Source: Blastomussa wellsi (lineage: Eukaryota > Cnidaria > Anthozoa > Scleractinia > Plerogyridae). From it: DNA of 64,000 nucleotides. The stretch is taken from contig OX393565.1 in assembly GCA_947652115.1 (NCBI GenBank), positions 8,597,970 through 8,661,969 of the forward strand, written 5' to 3'. How positions within the stretch are numbered: the first letter of the stretch is position 1; every line of letters starts with the position of its first letter. Position numbers and translations under genes: made by a program. Positions 7,684-18,590 of the stretch are shown one piece after another. Below the pieces are notes generated by a model that saw only the letters and a program-made list of their open reading frames with translations, had not been told where the DNA came from and ran no database searches.

Positions 7684-9413
7684 AACACAGGTGCACAAAG
7701 TGACTGCAGTCGATCGCGATTTGGCGAAAAACTGTGATGGTTCGTTTCAAACTGAAAAAGACAACAGTCAATTAGACTGTAAAAAATGACGGTTCCACAA
7801 TTCTGGTTGTTATAATCAGAGACTTTAAAAACTAAGGCTTATACAATTCTGGTTGTTACAATCATAGAAATCCTAATTTTAGAATTATCGAGAAGTAATG
7901 CACATGGACCCCTTTCACAGTTGCTCCTGTTTCTTTGATTGATTTCTATTGAAACCGGTGGGTTATGTAATGTTGCGAAAATTGTCCCGATTTTTTCCGG
8001 TTCCTGTTACTCTGGGAATCCCGAAGTGCTGAATAAAACCGCCGGCCGCCAGCGAGGTTTTCGTCGATTTTCGGCAGGACTGTGTTCGAAAGGAAGGCAT
8101 CAAACAGTTATTGTCGAAGCAGTCTGGCCGTATTTAAAGAGGACGGCTTTGGATACCGTCATAATGGTAATAAAAAGTATCGGCTTAGCAAATTATATTG
8201 ATTATATATGTAGAGAGTACTGGAAGCAGTTTTCAGCCTCCTAAAGTACTGCAAACAACCATTCGAAGTGACATGACACTAAACTGACTGCATTGGGTTT
8301 CCATTACAAAGGCCTCTATATTCGCGTTTCCTCACCAAACTAAAGGACATTGTAGATGAGTTCTACATTAAGTTCAAATCGGTCTCTTTCTATGTCAGAA
8401 GGTTTTCTAATCGCCAGGAAACTTCAAACAGAGTACTCTACGGCACATTTTCTTGATAGCCTTTCTGAATTCTGGAAGACGTATGCAGTACAACAATGGA
8501 TTTAAGGAAGAGTTTGAAAGCATCAGTGTTGCCGAGAACTCGAACACTAAGACATTGACTCTGTTTGGAGCGCTCGAGACGTTGTTTATGGTCGTGGTGA
8601 CAGAAAAAGGGAGATAGCAGAGCAGAAATACGAAAAACACATACAGTGTGTTAATAGCAGATCTCCGCAGTCTTTTCATACGACAGTTTTCAAATTGAAA
8701 CATCTGTGCACTCATTTGGCCATAAATTTGGACTTTGTGCCTTTTGACAACCAGATATACTTTTATATAAATAGCAAATGTAACCACAAGGGATATTGAT
8801 ACAGCTACTGCCGCGAACATCGAGTAAACATGGAAACCTTCTAGCCAAACAAGGCTTAGTGTCGCGTTTAACACCCACACTGATATCTGAACGATGTTGG
8901 TTTGTTTTCCGGTAAAAAGTTGTTGATAACGCAGGTGCAAACGAATCGCCAGATATCTATCCAAGCCAATAAGGGTTATATACAGGAGTGAAATACCAGC
9001 TAGAAACGACGTGGCTATGCTGTAAGCAGCCAAAACACTACAGTGCGGTACAGAGTTGGAGTAGACGCAAAATAACACAAAAATATACAATGGATGAACC
9101 ACGAGATCTACTCCAAGATCGGTCAGGGCCAATCTCATAAGAAGATAGTTCCTCTTTGAGTGTAAAGACGGCACAAACGCAAAGCTGAGAATAATCAAAA
9201 GGTTTCCCACAGTCGCGGTCAACATTAGCAAAATGTTTGCTATCATGTTCACAGCTAACAAGACGTTTTGTTCACCGGCAACTAAGAGTATAGGAGTCTC
9301 GATGAAGCATTTGCCTCGAGTGGTGTTCAATGGCGAGCTCATTTTGCCAGTTAACGTTTAGAAGTATATTTTCTGTAACTAGCTTTTCGTTGCGTTATCG
9401 AGTGCAGAAAATG
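7684..9413. repeat. Segmental duplication, copy B (GPCR unit, truncated 5' flank)
   Basis: Matches copies A and C from the downstream flank through the receptor start, then diverges abruptly at about 9413 (after GCAGAAAATGA). It therefore lacks the 550-bp upstream flank the other two share, and its promoter context differs. Confidence 0.8.
8407..9342 (-). CDS. Class A (rhodopsin-like) orphan GPCR, copy B
   Basis: Intact intronless 311-residue receptor. Seven hydrophobic segments: TM1 about 27-55 (VGNLL), TM2 about 68-92 (LALTDLGVD), extracellular Cys in PHCSVL before TM3, TM3 ending LDRYLAI, TM4 with a conserved Trp, TM5 followed by VVKRHK, TM6 with LCYLPF, TM7 with NPLLY, then a short helix-8 tail rich in basic residues and Cys. 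NTT near residue 6 is an N-glycosylation site. A length near 310, a short N-terminus and no long third loop fit the adenosine/melanocortin-like class A receptors that are expanded in cnidarians; the ligand is unknown. It differs from copy C at a handful of residues (for example Arg and Asp in and after TM2 where C has Gly). The upstream flank differs from A and C, so its expression may differ. Confidence 0.85.
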   Translation of the reverse strand: MSSPLNTTRGKCFIETPILLVAGEQNVLLAVNMIANILLMLTATVGNLLIILSFAFVPSLHSKRNYLLMRLALTDLGVDLVVHPLYIFVLFCVYSNSVPHCSVLAAYSIATSFLAGISLLYITLIGLDRYLAIRLHLRYQQLFTGKQTNIVQISVWVLNATLSLVWLEGFHVYSMFAAVAVSISLVVTFAIYIKVYLVVKRHKVQIYGQMSAQMFQFENCRMKRLRRSAINTLYVFFVFLLCYLPFSVTTTINNVSSAPNRVNVLVFEFSATLMLSNSSLNPLLYCIRLPEFRKAIKKMCRRVLCLKFPGD

Positions 9414-10204
9414 ATTATACTCAATCAGCTAAAAAAAATATCCTAAGCAAAATGAAGAGCACATTTAAACAAATTGAGCAGAGGTTATAAAGTGTTAGCA
9501 AGAATAAAGAACACCATTCAAGGGAACATATTGTGAATATCTTTACTTCAATTTAAAATTTTTTGTCATTACCTAATATTGCCGTAGAAATAACACTTTT
9601 CCCTATAACATCACTTATTTTAATTGTTGCATATCTTAGGGAGATTTAGAACTTGTCAAAACATTTTAAATTAAAGTGTTTAATTTTTTCCAAACGATTG
9701 GTTAGTTAATATTAACTAACCAATATTAAATAACCGACTGGTTAGTTAATATTAAAGCATCCTGTCAATTTTCCTTTCTGCTGAAATTAACCAATAAATA
9801 ACTCTCATGTATATATTTGAAGACAACCGGAATAATGAAATTGAATACAGCACGACTAATTCATGATGGCCTCGCCTGATATTTTGTTCGGCAAAATAAG
9901 AAAAAATATCTCAATTATTTTCGGTTCGTAATCTTTTTTAATGTCAAAAGGCAATAATCCAAAATTGTGTTAGAGGGCTTGTTTGGCTAAATATTCATTA
10001 TAAAGGAGATCGTTGCTCAATATCATAGCGTAAAAGATACTGGTAAAATCCCATAAACAGACACTGTACATTTGTCAATATTTTCTACCAAAGCAGAATA
10101 TTTGCATTTCCTCAGGTCATATGTATATCATGTCGATCATATTCCAGTTTAATAATCGCCACCTCCCAGAGCATTAGAACAGAATATGTCAAACTTGTGA
10201 CAAG
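9414..10204. other. Unique AT-rich spacer between two GPCR genes, with a perfect palindrome
   Basis: No gene seen. It contains a perfect 28-bp palindrome at 9697-9724 centred on TTAATATTAA, with a partial repeat (GGTTAGTTAATATTA) at about 9740. This stretch separates the divergently oriented copy B and the plus-strand GPCR. Confidence 0.6.
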
Positions 10205-11408
10205 ATGGTCTTCGGAGGGCCACCAGAATGCCGCAATTCAGCAGCACCTCAAACGCTTTCATTCATCACATCGGCAGTTTCTTCACTCCTTGTGTTAATT
10301 ACAGTGCCTGGGAACCTTGTTATTTGTCTCGCAGTTGTCAAAGATCCATACAAGACATTGCGATCGCCCTTCAATCTGTTCTTGTTAAATATTGCAGCTG
10401 CTGATCTTGTTGTAGGCCTTAGCAGTGCTTCCTATGTCCATAGCTTACCATACACTGGAAGGAATGGGTATAACGTTAAACGCATTGATTAAGGCTTTAC
10501 ATCTTTCCTTCTTCATTTCATGTACAGCTTCTGTATTGGGTATTGCGGCTTTGAGTTTGGATCGATACGTTTGTGTTACGTCTCCCATGAAATACCGCTT
10601 GAAGCTAAAATCTTTGCAAGTCAAGAGAGCGTCTCTGGTAATTTGGCTAATTTCGGTGGTTTGTCCTTTTACGTACCTTTACGTAGACTTTATAATATAT
10701 ACCTTCGTGTTTTCCAACGGAACCCTTCTTTTCACGTTGCTCATTTTATCGTTTGTAAACCATAAGATCTATCGTAGCCTTCAAACTCAGCGAAAGCAGC
10801 TACAAACTCTTGCGGATGGTGAGAAATTAAAAACAAGTCTAGCCCAGCGCGATGCACGGGTGACGAAAACATTTCTGTTTTTTCTTGGTGCGTTTCTTGT
10901 CTTAACTTTACCTCCCTTGTCATTTAGTTACGTGTTAAACTTTTGCTCGGCTTGTGACTGTCGAACAATTCATATCTTCAGAGATTTCCAGTTTGTGTCT
11001 ATTTTGTTTCCCAGCTCAATAAATCCTTTCATTTACGCGCTAAGACTGCCAAACTTTAGAAAAGCCATAACAGCGATATGCTGCAAAATGATGCAGAATC
11101 GGTTCGTTAGCAATATCCCTCAAGTTCCTTTGTGGGATTCTAGTTCGAGTGAAGTGCCCACTAAGCAGTGCAGAAAACCATCGTCCTTGCCTGAGCTTGG
11201 ATCAGCTGCGGATACAGTTGTCGTTAAGACAAACGCAAAGATAAATGTAACGACATGGTTTGGCAGATGGAACGGCAACACCAAATTGTCGCTTAATGTG
11301 GATGTCAACACTTTGCAAGTTGAGAGCAATTTATATTATGATAGGCCAACTTCAAACACAAGGCAACATGGAATATCACAGTTTTACAGAGTGACTACAA
11401 CAGTATGA
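10205..11408 (+). pseudogene. Second type of class A GPCR, with a frameshift in TM2
   Basis: Plus-strand intronless receptor, about 400 residues in two frames. The first frame (10205-10492) covers the N-terminus and TM1 (GNLVICL) and reaches TM2 (AAADLVVGL). Near 10415-10430 coding passes to the +1 frame, which stays open to 11408. That frame shows TM3 with LDRYVCV, TM5, a long third loop with basic residues, TM6 (LTLPPLSF) and TM7 (SSINPFIYALRL), a CC pair suited to palmitoylation, and a long Ser/Thr tail. The shift equals one extra base or two missing. The last residues, TTTV, fit a class I PDZ ligand. It is not a copy of the neighbouring receptors. With a single lesion it may be functional if the base is an error; the ligand is unknown. 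Confidence 0.75.
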
Positions 11409-11522
11409 AAGGATTGTCAGAGGATGTGGTAACACATTTTTAATAAGTATAACATTTAGAAACCTTGAATCTATTATCTTATCTAGATAGAAAAACGCCA
11501 GTGAGGTAACAATAAACTAAGA

Positions 11523-12905
11523 AGTCAAATGAGGAAGATTAATAGGTGGAAAGATTAAGCTAAGATTATAGCTAAACTTTTGAAGATTTGCAGACCATAA
11601 CAGAGCTCTTTGAATGAACCCGAAAAAACTTCTAATCAGTTCAACCGATATATGATGCTGACCCAACTAACTCGTTGATCAGAAAGACGAACTGTGATCA
11701 TTTAATCAGCACTGGAGCTAAAAGGTTTCTTTGAGATGTACAATAAAACTTCTCATTTAACGAAAAATCGATTTACCTCCCTAGATTAATTTAAAAGTAT
11801 AATATTCCAATTGCAATTTAAGACCCGGGGACGCTTAGTTCAGTTATGGAAGGCGCGCTTTACCTGACGAAATAACGCTTAGTTTCACAGAGTCCGATTC
11901 TAAGAGCCTGATTACATGGCAAATCAGGAGCCCATGGGCTCCAGGGCAAATTTAATTTCAGTCCAAGCCAAGATTTCAGCTTGCCTTCCAGAAATGAAAT
12001 CTCCTTAAAAGGAGTTTTCGATTACACCATCAGCTCGATCGGGCTGAAATTGAAATATGAAATTTCAGCCTGAGCTGAAATTCGCCATCATGTACTGTGG
12101 CTTATGCAGAATACAGCTGTATGTATTATTTGAATAGCTCTAACGATTACCATTTTAGACAAGTCTCTCTTGTTTGATCTTAAGGCAAATATAAATAACG
12201 TCTAAATCAGAAGAGATCCTAGCTGTTGTGTTTATGGACAGTGATTCTGACCCGCTCACCGATTATCGTTTTTATTCCGACGTCATGATTCTGTGTATCT
12301 GTGGCACTGTGAAATTGACAGCGTAAAATGGAAAACACCTCTTGCACATGAGTTCACTAAAGATTCGCTGAATGGAATACTTCCTCAAAAATAAACAAAA
12401 GGTGGGACAAAACAATTATTCTGAAATCGGCCGAGTACAAAGAGGGCACCAAATAAATAAACAATGCAACTGAAGCGACGGTGCTACTGTGTTATACAAG
12501 GAGAGGGGGTTACCCATGAAGGCGGGTCACCCCAGCACTCACACAATTCCTCCTTTTTCTTTCGTCGTGTTTAAAAGGTAACTAGGGTTAGCCGGGTAAA
12601 CCCGGGCTATTTTACAATCTTTCCCGTAAAACCGTGAACACCAGAAATGTTTATGGAATGTTATTGTGTTACAAAGAAAAAGCCAATCAGGTGTGAGAAA
12701 ACTAAACCGCAAACAGCAACGGTCATTAGTTTGTGGTTTTGAGGTTTGTTCGCGTGTCCTGAACTTTGTTGCGATTGGTCACTACACAATAAACATTCCA
12801 GAAATTTTTTCTGGTGTTCACGGTTTTACGGGAAAGACTGTAACCCTCTTGCTCGGGTAACCCTGGCACTAGGGTTACCCTTCCTCCTTGTAAACAGGGC
12901 CTTAA
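11523..12905. repeat. Duplicated spacer F2
   Basis: Partner of 6389-7683, in the same orientation and in front of copy C as F1 is in front of copy B. It carries the second copy of the MITE (about 12575-12893) and small insertions absent from F1. No supported gene. Confidence 0.8.
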
Positions 12906-12909
12906 ACAC

Positions 12910-15042
12910 AGGTGTACAAAGTGACTGGAGCCGATCGCGATTTGGCGAAAAACTGTGATGGTTCGTTTCAAACTGAAAAAGACAACAGTCAGTTAGACTG
13001 TAAAAATTGACGGTTCTACAATTCTGGTTGTTACAATCATAGAAATCCTAGTTTTAGAATTATCGAGAAGTAATGCACATGCACTCCTTCACAGTTGCTC
13101 CTGTTTCTTTGATTGATTTCTATTGAAACCGGTGGGTTATGTAATGTTGCGAAAATTGTCCCGATTTTTTCCGGTTCCTGTTACTCTGGGAATCCCGAAG
13201 TGCTGAATAAAACCGCCGGCCGCCAGCGAGGTTTTCGTCGATTTTCGGCAGGACTGTGTTCGAAAGAAAGGCATCAAACAGTTATTGTCGAAGCAGTTTG
13301 GCCGTGTTTAAAGAGGACGGCTTTGCATACCGTCATAATGGTAATAAAAAGTATCGGCTTAGCAAATTATATTGATTATATGTGTAGATAGTACTGAAAG
13401 CAGTTTTCAGCCTCCAAAAGTACTGCAAACAACCATTCGAAGTGATAAGACACTAAACTGAATGCATTGGGTTTCCATTACAAAGGCCTCTATATTCGCG
13501 TTTCCTCACCAAACTAAAGGACATTGTAGATGAGTTCTACATTAAGTTAAATCGCTCTCTTTCTATGTCAGAAGGTTTTCTAATCGCCAGGAAACTTCAA
13601 ACAGAGTACTCTACGGCACATTTTCTTGATAGCCTTTCTGAATTCTGGAAGACGTATGCAGTACAACAATGGATTTAAGGAAGAGTTTGAAAGCATCAGT
13701 GTTGCCGAGAACTCGAACACTAAGACATTGACTCTGTTTGGAGCGCTCGAGACGTTGTTTATGGTCGTGGTGACAGAAAAAGGGAGATAGCAGAGCAGAA
13801 ATACGAAAAACACATACAGTGTGTTAATAGCAGATCTCCGCAGTCTTTTCATACGACAGTTTTCAAATTGAAACATCTGTGCACTCATTTGGCCATAAAT
13901 TTGGACTTTGTGCCTTTTGACAACCAGATATACTTTTATATAAATAGCAAATGTAACCACAAGGGATATTGATACAACTACTGCCGCCAACATCGAGTAA
14001 ACATGGAAACCTTCTAGCCAAACAAGGCTTAGTGTCGCGTTTAACACCCACACTGATATCTGAACGATGTTGGTTTGTTTTCCGGTAACAAGTTGTTGAT
14101 AGCGGAGGTGCAAACGAATCGCCAGATATCTATCCAGGCCAATAAGGGTTATATACAGGAGTGAAATACCAGCTAGAAACGACGTGGCTACACTGTAAGC
14201 AGCCAAAACACTGCAGTGCGGTACAGAGTTGGAGTAGACGCAAAATAACACAAAAATATACAATGGATGAACCACGAGACCAACTCCAAGATCGGTCAAG
14301 GCCAATCCCATAAGAAGATAGTTCCTCTTTGAGTGTAAAGACGACACAAACGCAAAGCTGAGAATAATCAAAAGGTTTCCCACAGTCGCGGTCAACATTA
14401 GGAAAATGTTTGCTATCATGTTCACAGCTAACAAGACGTTTTGTTCACCGGCAACTAAGAGTATAGGAGTCTCGATGAAGCATTTGCCTCGAGTGGTGTT
14501 CAATGGCGAGCTCATTTTTCAGTTAACGTTAAGAAGTATATTTTCTGTAACTAGCTTTTCGTTGCGTTATCGAGTGCAGAAAATGAAAGCGTTAGGCTGT
14601 GAAATTCACTTAACTATTTCCATTTGTGATTATACAGAGACGGAAATTTCTATTAACCTACACCTGTGCCTTATATGTTCCAGCACTCAAGATTTTCCTG
14701 TTTTCTGAAATGATTGGTCACGTTACTTGCATCCTGTATCTACACAAACAAAAGAACATTCATATTACCTCAAGAACCTGCCGGATACTTATAAAGACAA
14801 TTAAGCCTTTTTCGCACTTCTATTATTAATTCCACATTGGCCGGACAGGATAATTGAAAGGCAAGAAGTGATCATTATTGTTTGCGATATTCGAAGATAC
14901 TTTGCAGTGAAAGCGATATACATGGAAAATTGGTTCCTTTTGGCCCTCTCTCGTCAAACTGGTCAATATGTTGCATTTTTATGTATTTATTTCATTCACA
15001 CAGAGCGTCAGCACTGATATTAGTTGTCCTAACTAAAGCTAG
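12910..15042. repeat. Segmental duplication, copy C (GPCR unit)
   Basis: Matches copy A from start to end, apart from a roughly 40-bp deletion near 14965 and small indels in the 3' flank. It shares with A the full upstream flank of the receptor that copy B lacks. Similarity ends at AAAGCTAGT (about 15042). Confidence 0.85.
13580..14515 (-). CDS. Class A (rhodopsin-like) orphan GPCR, copy C
   Basis: Intact 311-residue intronless receptor. The key motifs are the same as in copy B: VGNLL in TM1, LALTDLGVG in TM2, LDRYLAI at the end of TM3, LCYLPF in TM6, NSSLNPLLY in TM7 and a Cys-bearing basic tail. The start ATG at 14515 agrees in all three copies and sits directly after a shared upstream flank. 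It is very close to the broken copy A, including the 5' flank, so A and C are probably the most recent pair. Signalling class and ligand cannot be told from sequence alone. Confidence 0.85.
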   Translation of the reverse strand: MSSPLNTTRGKCFIETPILLVAGEQNVLLAVNMIANIFLMLTATVGNLLIILSFAFVSSLHSKRNYLLMGLALTDLGVGLVVHPLYIFVLFCVYSNSVPHCSVLAAYSVATSFLAGISLLYITLIGLDRYLAIRLHLRYQQLVTGKQTNIVQISVWVLNATLSLVWLEGFHVYSMLAAVVVSISLVVTFAIYIKVYLVVKRHKVQIYGQMSAQMFQFENCRMKRLRRSAINTLYVFFVFLLCYLPFSVTTTINNVSSAPNRVNVLVFEFSATLMLSNSSLNPLLYCIRLPEFRKAIKKMCRRVLCLKFPGD

Positions 15043-15234
15043 TTACCCTGAACAAGAGACGATAAAGGGTGAGAGAGGAAATCCCCCATATGGGTCCTAT
15101 TCCAAAGGTAATCCGTCTCAAGTTATTTTTAGATCACCCCTATCCCAAAGGGATCAGTAAATAGCCAATCATATGGCGCGAAAGTTGATAACGTAGATAG
15201 CCCACGAAGATCATCCACGCAAAACCCTAACGCA

Positions 15235-15761
15235 TTGTGCGAGGCGACCTCAAATAAAAGGGCGGAAGACGTGGAGATATGTTTTGTAGACGAAAACGAT
15301 TACAAGAAAGTTTCCACACCAAGTGACACTGGAAAACGACAATGGAAAAAGAGTCGTCCGTCCTGGATTCTAGAAGAATTAGGTGCTGAGCTAAATATTA
15401 GAGTCGAAGATTCAAATGAAAGTTCGAGCGAAAACAGCGATCTCGAGCATAACAGCAATCCACAAGGAAGCTTCTGCTCTGAAAGTTGCACAGGAAATAT
15501 TAGTGATAAAAGCAAGAAGAAAGCTACTTAATCAAAGAAAAAACAGAAAGCCTCAAGTCTAAACAAAGCAGAAAGAAGGGAAAGGTTTCGAAAAAATATG
15601 CAAAGCTCATCGCGGCGGATGAAGTCGAGAAATTGTGTGAAAGCCTGGAAGAGAAAAGGGAAGAACTAAATACTCAGATAAAAACAAAGATGGAAACTTT
15701 GGCAAATATAGCGTTTTATCCATCAAGAGCGGCATTAAAGGACGCATTACCAGCAGAATAA
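15235..15761 (+). pseudogene. Broken ORF, acidic N-terminus and coiled-coil C-terminus, unknown
   Basis: The first frame (15235-15531, 98 residues) is acidic and Ser-rich, with PSWILEELGAEL near its middle, and ends in a Lys run. A second frame opens across its stop and continues to 15761. That second part is Lys-rich then a clear amphipathic helix (EKLCESLEEKREELNTQ), ending LKDALPAE before a stop. The two pieces look like one coding sequence with a frameshift near 15530. I do not recognise the family. Most of the sequence right after (to about 16080) shows no gene. It could be a decayed host gene or an ORF of a mobile element. Confidence 0.35.
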
Positions 15762-17345
15762 CACGACTTGGACGAGTTGGCGTGTGACTTTATTGATGAA
15801 TTTTTGGAAGTCATCCGCGATGTGTTTTAAATTTACGAAAGAATGCCGCCTACCGAAAAAAAAGCTGCTCTTTCTTACGCCCGGAGAAATTGCAACGTGG
15901 AAAAAATTTTGTCCACGAAACACCACGTAACAAATCCACTCAACGCGCGTGGTAATATTATACACGCGAGAATGAGCTCGAGTGCGTTCTAAAAATAACT
16001 TGAGACGGATTACCTCAGGAATAATGTCCATATAGAGTATTACCTCTCTTACCCTTTATCCTCTCTTGCCCTGAATAAATATAGATTTTGTTGTTATTAT
16101 TATATTAAACATCAATACAGTGTGTAATTGCGGCAGTTTTCCAGCACTTTCATAGATATCCAACTACAAGAATCAAGAGAAAAAAAATTTCGTGTCATAT
16201 GCACTTTAAGGTTTATAGGAGGGTGGAGGGGCGTTTCAGAATGTCTGAGTCTTTTATTTTTTTATCTTTTCATTCGATTTTGTTTCAAAACTTGACTTTA
16301 GCTTGCTAACCTATCACCCGGCTTAATGATGTAAACTAAAACAATTAGAAAATGAGTTTCCTTGGCTATTCGCTCATAAAAACCTCGAGATTTTAATGAT
16401 AAAACAAAGTGCTACTATGATGAAATTCGGATGTCTCCAAACTAAGCCATTTTAAAGCATTAGTTAGTAGTCTGCATGAGAAGAAAATTGCGCTTACTTT
16501 TTTGAAATATCTTTTTTTTGTTACAGAAATATTAAAGTTTTTAAAATATGCAAATTAGCTCATTGATGACGTCATAGACGCAACCAAATTTACCATACTT
16601 CACTACATGGAAACAATGGTAGCTGCAAAAGTTGTTGGAATTAATTTTTTCGCGATAAAACAACGCCATTTATCACTAAAAGACTTGCGATGTATCTTTC
16701 CGTCATTGAAGTACTTGGCCACTAACAACCGTTTGTTTTTGTATTTTTTAAGGTTTGGAAAGCCATACACTTTATCCTTGTCAAGAGCCAGCGTTTGTCT
16801 GGTTAGTGGGATCTAAACAGTTCCTTTTAAAGCATCACATTTCTGCTCAGAATGAAGGAAAACACGTCTTTAAATAGCTACTTCAATTTTTCAAAACGGC
16901 TGCGAAGGAAACTATAAATTGGTGGTACATAGAATTTTGAAAGTGACGGCAGCTAAATTGTTCTTTGCTACTAATTAACCCCCTGATTAATTTATGCGTT
17001 TGGGATTATGAAAAGAATCAAGAAAGTAAAACTCGGCAAAAAACAAAACAGATTTGTCAAATCCAATCGAGTCTCTTCGATGGACTGGGTACTAATTTTA
17101 TAAGGCACGGTTACCAAGTGGTTAAACCAAGTTATGACAATGGCGGCCGCAGTGAACTTGTTGCGGTGTTCAAAGTGTCAGAATTTTAAGGTGAGTTACT
17201 GTTAGGGAAAATCTCTTGAATTAAAAAGTAGTATTAGTTCCTCTAATCTCGGTTCAACTTTCGAATGTTTGGTCAACAAAGTATTATTGCCTGCACCAAT
17301 TACTGTCCGAGTTTATCGTGAATAATATATAGATTCAGCCAAGCC
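15762..17345. other. Intergenic stretch, no gene seen
   Basis: AT-rich. A perfect CRE palindrome TGACGTCA lies at about 16567. Short open frames (about 16607-16816, 16965-17189) show no domain or splice support. Confidence 0.5.
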
Positions 17346-17348
17346 TAA

Positions 17349-18587
17349 GGGACCGATCGTTTATTACGTCCCGGGGGGGGGGTGGTTTTTTAAAAAGTGT
17401 GGTGTTTCTTAAATGTACCCCCTTCCCCCCCAAAAATTAATTACTTAAGAAAATTATACCCCCCTTCGCAATTCTAATTTTAAAAAGTGTACCCCCCTTT
17501 CTGACCATGCTTTAAACAATGCAAAATTTTTTGCTTCGTTCCTCACACGTGCATATTTTTATCCTATTTTTAATGTCTTTTTTATCTTTTCTCTCATTTA
17601 TTGATTGTATTTCCACCTTGTTTGCAATAAGTTTAGCTGTTTGTGAGTGAATAAAATTGTTATCATTCTTTTTTATAGTTTAATATACCTGTAGGTTATC
17701 TAGTGGGTTACGGTACATAATATGGTGCATGATAAAGCCCTGACACGGGCCGGGTGTGCACATTTAGTATGGCGACTATCCAGTGAGGTGCGGGCCACCC
17801 AATGAGTGAGGGAGTCTGTTCCTCACTTTATCTGTTCCCCAGCGCAAATGTTGCTGGCTGGCTAGCAAAGTGGTTCATTATATGTTTTCTCATGGGAGTT
17901 GTCACTGTAAAAAAACAATACTTCTGCGCTGGCCGATTGAAACTTGGAGGGGTAACTGAAGAAAGTGCTTGACGAAGGCTTGAATCTCGTTGAGAAGAGT
18001 GGATTTCAATGGTTTTCAGTGCCATTTCTGCACATTTGTTGTTTTTTTCTAATTGCTGGCTGGCTAAAAAATATGGATCATGTTCTGGCAAAAAGGTACA
18101 GATAAATTTTTCCCAGTAACACTTAAGAACACCTGTAAATGTTTTAATATCACATATTTTCATTCATTTGGATAAAAGAATGTACTTTGCCACAGTTTGT
18201 TCATTGGTTACCCCTGGAGGCAGAGATATCTCTGAATTGCAGAGCTACAGATTCCAACCCTTTAAATAGAAAAAGGTAGGTTTTGGGAGCGAGCACAAGC
18301 GCAAAAGGCGTGAGTTTCTTTGGGGGTCTGCTCCCCCAGAAAATTTCCTACAAATGTAGGCCTCTAAGATGCCATTTCCTGCATTCTGAAAGGTAACAAG
18401 GCTAGGATCGTCCCAGTTGTAAAACTTTTAGTTTTCCATTGCTGTGTCATAAAATTTGACCCCCCTCACGTTTCTTGCAAGATAAAAATGTACCCCCCAA
18501 AATGGATCTTGTTTAAAAATTGAACCCCCCCCCCCCCCTCCAAAACCACCGCCTCCGCCCCCCGGGATGTAATAAACGATCGGTCCC
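17349..18587. mobile_element. PIF/Harbinger-like non-autonomous element with TAA target duplication
   Basis: Terminal inverted repeat GGGACCGATCGTTTATTAC at the left is mirrored at the right end, each next to a long G or C run, and TAA flanks both sides (17346-17348, 18588-18590). A 3-bp TWA target duplication with G-rich termini fits PIF/Harbinger elements. No transposase ORF is visible. The centre carries a nested repeat (17812-18215). Confidence 0.65.
17812..18215. repeat. Nested interspersed repeat (also at 41863-42245)
   Basis: The segment beginning GAGTCTGTTCCTCACTTTA runs for about 400 bp and matches 41863-42245 with scattered substitutions, but it lies inside the Harbinger-like element here and stands alone there. 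It was therefore probably inserted into the host element. No convincing coding frame is shared between the two copies. Confidence 0.6.
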
Positions 18588-18590
18588 TAA

